Assembly: GCF_002975275.1 (NCBI RefSeq)
Contig: NZ_PCOQ01000001.1
Span: 372,001 to 436,000 of the forward strand
Length of the DNA: 64,000 nucleotides
DNA from: Achromobacter sp. MYb9
GTDB lineage: Bacteria > Pseudomonadota > Gammaproteobacteria > Burkholderiales > Burkholderiaceae_B
Direction: 5' to 3'
A program made the translations under genes and the position numbers. Shown here piece by piece: positions 57,574-64,000 of the stretch. How positions within the stretch are numbered: position 1 is the first letter of the stretch; the number at the start of each line of letters is the position of its first letter. The notes beneath the pieces were generated by a model. It saw only the letters and a program-made list of their open reading frames with translations. It was not told the DNA's origin and ran no database searches.

Positions 57574-59076
57574 TTACAGTTTCGAGACGGCAACGTGTTG
57601 CAGCAGGGCCTCGACCGACACGTGCATGACGTCGGTGAAGGGCTTGGGATAGATCCCCATGTACAACACGGCGATCGCCATCACGCCAAGAATCACAAAT
57701 TCGCGGCGGTTGATATCGGTCAGTTCGCGCACATGGTCATTGGCGATGTCGCCCAGGACCACGCGCTTGACCATCCACAGCGAATACGCAGCACCCAGGA
57801 TCAGGGCGGTGGCCGCCAACAAGCCGATCCAGAAGTTGTGCTCGACCGCGCCCATGATCACCATGAACTCGCCCACGAAACCGCTGGTGGCCGGCAAGCC
57901 GCTGTTGGCCATCGAGAACAGGATGAAGAACGTGGCGAAACGCGGCATCACGTTGACCACGCCGCCGTAATCGGCGATGCGGCGCGAGTGCATGCGGTCG
58001 TAGAGCACGCCAATACACATGAACATGGCGCCCGACACGAAACCGTGGGAAATCATCTGCACGATGGCGCCTTCGATGCCGGCCGTGTTGAAGATGAAGA
58101 AGCCCAGGGTCACGAAACCCATGTGGGCCACGGACGAGTAGGCCACCAGTTTCTTCATGTCTTCCTGGATGATCGCCACCAGGCCGATGTAGATCACCGC
58201 GATCAAGGACAGCGTGATCATCAGGCCAGCCAGGCTGTGCGAGGCATCCGGCGTGATCGGCAGCGAGAAGCGCAGGAAACCGTAGGCGCCCAGCTTCAGC
58301 ATGATGGCGGCCAGCACGATGGAGCCGCCCGTGGGCGCTTCGACGTGAACGTCCGGCAACCACGTGTGGACGGGCCACATCGGCACCTTCACCGCGAATG
58401 CCGCCAGCAGTGCCACGAAGATCAGGATCTGTTCGGTCTGGCCCAGCTTGACCTTGTGCCAGGTCAGGATGTCGAACGAACCACCCGAGGCGTGCCACAG
58501 GTAGATGAACGCGACCAGGGTCAACAGGGAACCCATCAGCGTGTACAGGAAGAACTTGAATGCTGCGTAGATGCGGTTATCGCCGCCCCACGCACCGATG
58601 ATGATGTACATCGGGATCAGCGTGGCTTCGAAGAACACGTAGAACAGCATGCCGTCCAGCGCCGCGAACACGCCCACCATCAGACCCGACAGGATCAGGA
58701 AGGCGGCCATGTACTGCGCCACGCGGCTGGTGATGACTTCCCAGCCCGCCAGCACCACGATGATGGTGATGAAGGCGGTCAAGAGAACGAACCACAGCGA
58801 AATGCCGTCGATGCCCAGATGGTAGTTGACGTTGAAAGCCTCGATCCAGGAGGCCTTCTCCACGAACTGCATGGCAGCCGTGGTGGAGTCGAAACCGGTG
58901 TAGAGCGGGATCGTGACGAGGAAACCGGCCAAGGCGCCGGCCAGCGACAGGCCGCGCGTCAGACCGGGACGGTCGTCACGGCCCACCGCCAGCACCAGCA
59001 GGCCGAATACGATCGGGACAAAGATCGCAAGCGTGAGCCAGGGGAAAGTGTTGGATGCCATCTCGCTTGCCATCAT
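57574..59076 (-). CDS. nuoM: NADH dehydrogenase subunit M
   Basis: 500 residues; second antiporter-like subunit with EATLIPMYIIIGAWGG (TM5 glutamate), KVPMWPVHTWLPDVHVEAP and MKKLVAYSSVAHMGFVTLG. Its ATG overlaps the nuoL stop by four bases (ATGA). An alternative ATG lies six codons in. Confidence 0.97.
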   Translation of the reverse strand: MMASEMASNTFPWLTLAIFVPIVFGLLVLAVGRDDRPGLTRGLSLAGALAGFLVTIPLYTGFDSTTAAMQFVEKASWIEAFNVNYHLGIDGISLWFVLLTAFITIIVVLAGWEVITSRVAQYMAAFLILSGLMVGVFAALDGMLFYVFFEATLIPMYIIIGAWGGDNRIYAAFKFFLYTLMGSLLTLVAFIYLWHASGGSFDILTWHKVKLGQTEQILIFVALLAAFAVKVPMWPVHTWLPDVHVEAPTGGSIVLAAIMLKLGAYGFLRFSLPITPDASHSLAGLMITLSLIAVIYIGLVAIIQEDMKKLVAYSSVAHMGFVTLGFFIFNTAGIEGAIVQMISHGFVSGAMFMCIGVLYDRMHSRRIADYGGVVNVMPRFATFFILFSMANSGLPATSGFVGEFMVIMGAVEHNFWIGLLAATALILGAAYSLWMVKRVVLGDIANDHVRELTDINRREFVILGVMAIAVLYMGIYPKPFTDVMHVSVEALLQHVAVSKL

Positions 59077-61115
59077 TGGGGAATCAGCACAAAGAAAGTC
59101 ACCAGCGCCATGATGCCGATGATCATCGCGAACGCGTAGTGATAGATGAAGCCGGACTGCAGGTGGCGGCTGACCGCTGCCACCCAGCCCACCACGCGGG
59201 CGCTACCGTTGACCAGAAGGCCGTCGATGATGCCGCGGTCGCCGGTATTCCACAGGCCACGGCCCAGCGCGCGCAGGCCACGAGCGATGATCTGCTCGTT
59301 GACCCAATCCACGTAGTACTTGTTTTCAAGCACCTTGTTCACGCCAGACAAGCTGGACTTGATCGCGGCCGGAACCTTGGGGTTGATCAGGTAGCAGTAC
59401 CAGGCGATGACGAAACCTGCCACGACCAGCCAGAACGGCAGGGTCTGGAAGGCATGCAGGCCATAGGCGACCCAGCCGTGCCATTCTTCGCTCAGTTCGT
59501 GCATCGCCGGATGCTGCGGCAGCACCGTGATGACGCCGTTGAAGAACTTGCCGAACAGCATCGGGTCCACGGCCCACGCACCCACCAGCACCGACGGGAT
59601 CGCCAGCAGGATCAGCGGCAGCGTAACCACCCAAGGCGATTCGTGCGGCTTGCCGCCGTGATGGCCGTGGCCATGGTCGTCGTGCCCGTGGTCGTCATGG
59701 GCATGGTCGTCGTGACCATGGCCGTGACCGTGGCCGGTGGTGTCGAAGCGTTCCTTGCCGTGGAAGACCAGGAAGTAAACGCGGAACGAGTACAGCGAGG
59801 TCACGAACACCCCGATCAGCACGGCGTAGTACGCGAAGCTTGCGCCCCAGACGTTAGCGTGGCCGGCGGCTTCGATGATGTTCTCTTTCGAGTAGAAACC
59901 CGAGAAGAACGGCGTGCCGACCAGGGCCAGCGTGCCGAGCAGGAACGTGATCCAGGTGATGGGCATGTACTTGCGCAGGCCGCCCATGTTGCGGATGTCC
60001 TGGTCGTGGTGCATGCCGATGATGACCGAACCCGCGCCCAGGAACAGCAGCGCCTTGAAGAAGGCGTGGGTCATCAGGTGGAAGATCGCCACCGAGTAGG
60101 CCGACGCGCCCAGCGCCACCGTCATGTAGCCCAGCTGCGACAGCGTGGAGTACGCGACGACGCGCTTGATGTCGGTCTGGATGATGCCCAGGATGCCCAG
60201 GAACAGCGCGCCGATGGCGCCGATCACGATGATGAACGACAGCGCCACGTCCGACAGTTCGAACAGCGGCGAGAAACGCGCGACCATGAAGATGCCGGCC
60301 GTCACCATGGTGGCGGCGTGGATCAGCGCGGAGATCGGGGTCGGGCCTTCCATCGAGTCGGGCAGCCAGGCGTGCAGCGGAACCTGGGCCGATTTGCCCA
60401 TGGCGCCGATGAACAGGCAGATACACGCCACCGTCAGCAGCATCCAGTCCGAGCCCGGCAGGGTCATCGCGGCCAGCTTGTCGGCTTGGGCGAACACGTC
60501 GCCGTAGTGCATCGTGCCGGCGTAGGCGAACAACAGGCCGATGCCCAGCACGAAGCCGAAGTCGCCGACGCGGTTGATCAGGAACGCCTTCATGTTGGCG
60601 AAGATCGCCGTGGGGCGGGTGTACCAGAAGCCGATCAGCAGGTACGACACCAGGCCCACCGCTTCCCAGCCGAAGAACAGCTGCACCATGTTGTTCGACA
60701 TCACCAGCATCAGCATGGAGAACGTGAACAGCGAGATGTACGAGAAGAAGCGCTGGTAGCCGGGATCATCCGCCATGTAGCCGATGGTGTAGATGTGCAC
60801 CATCAGCGACACGGAGGTCACCACGACCATCATCATGGCCGACAGCGGATCGATCAGGAAGCCGATTTCCAGCTTGGTCTTGCCGATCAGGCTCCAGGTG
60901 TAGACCGCGCCGTCGAACCGCAGGCCGTTCAGCACGTCGGCCAGCACCACCACCGAACCGATGGCGGAGATCAGCACGCCCAGGATGGTGATGACGTGGG
61001 ACGCGCGACGGCCGATGGGACGGCCCAGGAAGCCGGTGCCGAAAAGGCCCGCGAGAATTGCTCCGGCCAGCGGTGCCAGCGCGATGAGCAAGTAGAGATT
61101 GGGTGAGCTAGACAT
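59073..61115 (-). CDS. nuoL: NADH dehydrogenase subunit L, with a His-rich loop
   Basis: 680 residues, a large antiporter-like subunit with the long amphipathic C-terminal helix that links the pumps. Motifs WEAVGLVSYLLIGFW, QVPLHAWLPDSMEGPTPISALIHAATMV and AYSTLSQLGYM are standard. Residues 461-491, coded at 59643-59735, hold 13 histidines in an Asp/Gly/His-rich segment after FHGKERFDTT. This is an insert in a solvent loop before the distal helices. Confidence 0.96.
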   Translation of the reverse strand: MSSSPNLYLLIALAPLAGAILAGLFGTGFLGRPIGRRASHVITILGVLISAIGSVVVLADVLNGLRFDGAVYTWSLIGKTKLEIGFLIDPLSAMMMVVVTSVSLMVHIYTIGYMADDPGYQRFFSYISLFTFSMLMLVMSNNMVQLFFGWEAVGLVSYLLIGFWYTRPTAIFANMKAFLINRVGDFGFVLGIGLLFAYAGTMHYGDVFAQADKLAAMTLPGSDWMLLTVACICLFIGAMGKSAQVPLHAWLPDSMEGPTPISALIHAATMVTAGIFMVARFSPLFELSDVALSFIIVIGAIGALFLGILGIIQTDIKRVVAYSTLSQLGYMTVALGASAYSVAIFHLMTHAFFKALLFLGAGSVIIGMHHDQDIRNMGGLRKYMPITWITFLLGTLALVGTPFFSGFYSKENIIEAAGHANVWGASFAYYAVLIGVFVTSLYSFRVYFLVFHGKERFDTTGHGHGHGHDDHAHDDHGHDDHGHGHHGGKPHESPWVVTLPLILLAIPSVLVGAWAVDPMLFGKFFNGVITVLPQHPAMHELSEEWHGWVAYGLHAFQTLPFWLVVAGFVIAWYCYLINPKVPAAIKSSLSGVNKVLENKYYVDWVNEQIIARGLRALGRGLWNTGDRGIIDGLLVNGSARVVGWVAAVSRHLQSGFIYHYAFAMIIGIMALVTFFVLIPQ

Positions 61116-61132
61116 TTTCTTCCAATACCCCG

Positions 61133-61441
61133 TCAGCCCTTCAGGCGATCGAGTTCGTCAACGTTGATCGTGTTCAGGTTGCGGAACAGCAGCACCAGGA
61201 TGGCCAGGCCGATCGCCGCTTCAGCGGCGGCCACGGTCAGGATGAAGAACACGAACACCTGGCCGGCGGTGTCGCCGAACCAGCTGGAGAACGCCACGAA
61301 GTTCATGTTGACGGCCAGGAGCACAAGCTCGATGGACATCAAGAGAATGATCAGGTTGCGGCGGTTCAGGAAGATGCCGAAGATCCCGATGGCGAACAGG
61401 ATCGCCCCCAGGATCAGATAGTGGGCCAGCGTCAGCGTCAT
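61133..61441 (-). CDS. nuoK: NADH dehydrogenase subunit K
   Basis: 102 residues, three helices. [31 protein letters not shown] carries the conserved glutamate of helix 2 (in [10 protein letters not shown]) and the second glutamate is in [13 protein letters not shown]. Start overlaps nuoJ stop by four bases. Confidence 0.97.
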   Translation of the reverse strand: MTLTLAHYLILGAILFAIGIFGIFLNRRNLIILLMSIELVLLAVNMNFVAFSSWFGDTAGQVFVFFILTVAAAEAAIGLAILVLLFRNLNTINVDELDRLKG

Positions 61442-62094
61442 TCTTTTTCTCCTTGGGGCGCAGCGGCAACGCCGTTGGCGGCGTCGCGCTTGGCCTGGGC
61501 ACGGTCGCTCTGGGCCGGCATGTCCACCATGCGGAAACGATCCTTCGAGCGAACGCGCACGGCGGCCACCGGGTCGTTGTACTTCACGTCGCGGCGGCGG
61601 CGCAGGGTCAGCGCAATCGCGGCGACCATGCCGACCAGCAGCAGCGCGGCGCCAACTTCAATGGCGTAGACGTACTGGGTGTACATGACTTCGCCCAGCG
61701 CGCGAGCGTTGTTGTAATCGCCGGCAACCGGCGCTTGCGGACCCGAGCCGTACCAGGTGGAACCCAGCACGAAGGACATCTCCAGCACCAGCACCAGACC
61801 GATCACCAGGCCCAGAGGCAGGTAGGTCTTCATGCCCTGGCGCATGGTGTCCATGCGGATGTCCAGCATCATCACGACGAAGAGGAAGAGCACCATCACG
61901 GCGCCCACGTACACCAGCACCAGCAGCAGCGCCAGGAATTCGGCGCCCAGCAGCATCCAGAGCATGGCGGCGTTCGAGAACGCCAGGATCAGATGCAGGA
62001 CTGCGGTGACGGGACTGCGCGCGGTGATCACGCGAAACGCCGCGATCACCAGCACGGCGGCCAGTATGTAGAAAAGGACAGTGGTAAAAGTCAT
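61438..62094 (-). CDS. nuoJ: NADH dehydrogenase subunit J
   Basis: 218 residues, five helices, with [39 protein letters not shown], the broken helix around the E-channel. The C-terminal basic/acidic tail after helix 5 is long. Overlaps nuoK by four bases. Confidence 0.95.
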   Translation of the reverse strand: MTFTTVLFYILAAVLVIAAFRVITARSPVTAVLHLILAFSNAAMLWMLLGAEFLALLLVLVYVGAVMVLFLFVVMMLDIRMDTMRQGMKTYLPLGLVIGLVLVLEMSFVLGSTWYGSGPQAPVAGDYNNARALGEVMYTQYVYAIEVGAALLLVGMVAAIALTLRRRRDVKYNDPVAAVRVRSKDRFRMVDMPAQSDRAQAKRDAANGVAAAPQGEKE

Positions 62095-62111
62095 GGATCA
62101 GACCCTGGGCT

Positions 62112-62600
62112 TCAACGGTAAGGAGCGTCGTCGGCCCGGCGGCGGGCGATGTCGGCTTCGTAGCGGTCGCCCACGGCGAGCAGCATGTCTTTGGTGAAAT
62201 ACAGGTCGCCGCGCTTTTCACCGTGGTATTCGTGGATATGGGTTTCCACGATCGAGTCCACGGGGCAGCTTTCCTCACAGAAGCCGCAGAAAATGCACTT
62301 GGTCAGATCGATGTCGTAACGCGTGGTGCGGCGGGTGCCGTCCTCGCGCTGGTCCGATTCGATGGTGATCGCCAAGGCCGGGCACACGGCTTCGCACAGC
62401 TTGCACGCGATGCAGCGCTCTTCCCCGTTGGGGTAGCGGCGCAAGGCGTGCAGGCCGCGGAATCGCGCCGACGTAGGCGTTTTTTCCTGCGGATAGCGCA
62501 AGGTGACCTTGCGCTTGAAAAAGTACTTGCCCGTCAGGCGCATGCCCTTGAGCAACTCGGTCAGCATCAGACTGCCGAAGAAATCTTTGATCGCTTCCAT
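62112..62600 (-). CDS. nuoI: NADH dehydrogenase subunit I
   Basis: 162 residues carrying two 4Fe-4S clusters N6a and N6b: C63, C66, C69, C73 ([12 protein letters not shown]) and C102, C105, C108, C112 ([12 protein letters not shown]). N-terminal amphipathic region for binding to the membrane arm. Confidence 0.97.
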   Translation of the reverse strand: MEAIKDFFGSLMLTELLKGMRLTGKYFFKRKVTLRYPQEKTPTSARFRGLHALRRYPNGEERCIACKLCEAVCPALAITIESDQREDGTRRTTRYDIDLTKCIFCGFCEESCPVDSIVETHIHEYHGEKRGDLYFTKDMLLAVGDRYEADIARRRADDAPYR

Positions 62601-62621
62601 ATCCTGCCTCTGCTTGGCGGC

Positions 62622-63695
62622 TTAGCGCCAAATGTTCCAGGGCGTCTGCATCCAGATCGCCACCACGACCAGCCAAACGCCGGTCAGCGGGATGAAGATT
62701 TTCCAACCCAAACGCATGATCTGGTCATAGCGGTAGCGCGGGAACGATGCGCGGAACCACACGAACAACGAGACCACGACGAACGTCTTCAGACCCAGCC
62801 AGATCCAACCCGGGATCCAGGTCAGCGGCGCGATATCGATCGGGGAAGCCCAGCCGCCCAGGAACATGATCGACGCCATGCAGGACAGCAGGATCATGTT
62901 GGCGTATTCACCCAGGAAGAACAGGGCGAAGGCCATACCCGAGTATTCGACCATGTGGCCGGCCACGATTTCCGATTCGCCTTCCACCACGTCGAAGGGG
63001 TGACGGTTGGTTTCGGCCACGATCGCCACCACGTAGATCACGAACAGCGGCAACAGCGGCAGCCAGTTCCACGACATGAACGTCAGGCCCTTGTCGGCGA
63101 ACCAGCCGCGGTTCTGGACGTTCACGATCTCGGACATGTTCAGGCTGCCGGACACCAGCAGCACCGTCACCAGCACGAAGCCGATGGCCAGTTCGTACGA
63201 CAGCATCTGGGCAGAGGCGCGCAAGGCGCCCAGGAACGCGTACTTGGAGTTCGACGCCCAGCCCGCCACGATCACGCCATAGACGCCGATCGAGGTGATG
63301 GCCATGATGTACAGCAGGCCGGCGTTGACGTTGGCCAACACGACCTCAGGGCCGAAGGGCACCACGGCCCATGCGGCCAGCGCGGGCATCAGCGTGACCA
63401 CGGGGGCCACGACGAACAACACCTTATTGGCCTGGCTGGGGACGACGACTTCCTTCGTCAACAGTTTGAACACGTCGGCGAACGGTTGCAGCAACCCCTT
63501 GAAGCCCACGCGGTTCGGGCCCACGCGCACGTGCATGGCGCCGATCATCTTGCGTTCCCAGTACGTCAGGTACGCGACGCACAGAATGATCGGCACGGCG
63601 ATGATCACAATCTTGATGAGGGTCCAGAGGACCATCCAGACCGTCGGGCCCAGCAATGCCTGCCCGTGGCTCTCAAGAACATTAAGCCATTCCAT
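62622..63695 (-). CDS. nuoH: NADH dehydrogenase subunit H
   Basis: 357 residues, eight helices; part of the quinone-binding channel. Motifs [23 protein letters not shown] and [27 protein letters not shown] are classic NuoH. The ATG shares one base with the nuoG stop (TGATG). Confidence 0.98.
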   Translation of the reverse strand: MEWLNVLESHGQALLGPTVWMVLWTLIKIVIIAVPIILCVAYLTYWERKMIGAMHVRVGPNRVGFKGLLQPFADVFKLLTKEVVVPSQANKVLFVVAPVVTLMPALAAWAVVPFGPEVVLANVNAGLLYIMAITSIGVYGVIVAGWASNSKYAFLGALRASAQMLSYELAIGFVLVTVLLVSGSLNMSEIVNVQNRGWFADKGLTFMSWNWLPLLPLFVIYVVAIVAETNRHPFDVVEGESEIVAGHMVEYSGMAFALFFLGEYANMILLSCMASIMFLGGWASPIDIAPLTWIPGWIWLGLKTFVVVSLFVWFRASFPRYRYDQIMRLGWKIFIPLTGVWLVVVAIWMQTPWNIWR

Positions 63696-64000
63696 CAGGC
63701 ACGCTCCACGCTGAGTTGACCGAATGCGCCACCCAGGGCTGCGGTGTTTTCAAAGGCTGCGGAAATGCGCACGGCGCGATCGGCCACGGCATCATCCTGC
63801 ACGGTTTCGAGTTCGACGGCGCCCTGGGCGCCCGCGACGCGGACCTTGACCCCGGCCGTCAGGCCCAGGCTGGTCAACGTGCGGCCGTTCATGGCGGCAG
63901 CCGGCTTCTTCGAGGCCGGGGATGCTTGCAGCGGCTCGGAACGGCGGACCATGGCGTCGGTGCGGTAGATCGGCACGTCGGCCACGCGTTCCAGGCCGCT
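63695..64000 (-). CDS. nuoG: NADH dehydrogenase subunit G, C-terminal end only
   Basis: The last 101 codons of NuoG; the rest lies beyond the right edge. The tail of this subunit is a molybdopterin-oxidoreductase-like dihydrofolate/cap domain with the segment [22 protein letters not shown]. Order next to nuoH identifies it. No start codon is in the window. Confidence 0.85.
   Translation of the reverse strand, partial: SGLERVADVPIYRTDAMVRRSEPLQASPASKKPAAAMNGRTLTSLGLTAGVKVRVAGAQGAVELETVQDDAVADRAVRISAAFENTAALGGAFGQLSVERA

Noticed and set aside
55942-59139. 1065-codon plus-strand frame opposite nuoM and nuoN
   Set aside because: Antisense shadow of membrane protein genes. No start site or family signature.
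59055-61106. 683-codon plus-strand frame opposite nuoL
   Set aside because: Antisense shadow; its acidic and His content comes from complementary codons of hydrophobic residues.

Overview
The window is a gene-dense, high-GC chromosomal segment of a betaproteobacterium. Gene order and protein sequence point to the Alcaligenaceae (Achromobacter or Bordetella type). Supporting signs are a complete nuo operon tail ending in a DUF2818 gene, the smc-zipA-ligA block, a fused tsaB-rimI gene, an intracellular PHB depolymerase with a catalytic-Cys lipase box, two HAAT-type (branched-chain amino acid) ABC transporters and a biotin ECF transporter. The genus is inferred from remembered similarity, not from a search. 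No tRNA, rRNA, CRISPR array, insertion sequence or prophage was seen.

Layout. 1-9.1 kb: argE (cut by the left edge), an MHS-type carboxylate transporter, relA, mtfA plus a flavodoxin-like gene, a RidA-family gene, pncB, and ferredoxin fdxA next to a ferredoxin-NADP reductase. 9.3-12 kb: phaZ, a 180-bp nested palindromic element, a soluble RnfB-like ferredoxin and nth. 12-17 kb: a first liv-type ABC operon (ATPase, ATPase, binding protein, two permeases) behind a 353-bp regulatory gap holding two perfect inverted repeats. 17-21.4 kb: an orphan betaine/choline-type binding protein, a class IV aminotransferase and a Tat-exported phospholipase C. 21.4-26.4 kb (minus strand): a second liv-type operon in which permease LivM and ATPase LivG are one polypeptide. 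26.6-28.5 kb: bioMNY.

28.5-30.7 kb: msrB, yciB, bolA and a secreted parvulin isomerase. 30.8-37.6 kb (minus): smc-zipA-ligA for chromosome and division functions. 37.9-45 kb: lplT, a family-4 uracil-DNA glycosylase with the tsaB-rimI fusion, an OmpR/EnvZ-type two-component pair and ahpC-ahpD. 45-47.3 kb: an unusual secreted three-part protein (jelly-roll-like region, putative DUF4344 metallopeptidase with its two motif blocks in the unexpected order, cysteine-less rhodanese-like tail). 47.4-53 kb: ispD-ispF, divergent mfd, then serB. 53-55.4 kb: a TonB-dependent siderophore receptor behind a Fur-like box. 55.7-64 kb (minus): DUF2818, nuoN, M, L, K, J, I, H and the 3' end of nuoG.

Most of the content is housekeeping. 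The parts most worth a second look are the 45.2-47.3 kb permuted metallopeptidase/rhodanese protein, the nested palindrome after phaZ, the Walker A lysine-to-arginine change in the first LivF, the His-rich loop in NuoL, and the dispersed intergenic repeat near 45.0 and 30.7 kb.
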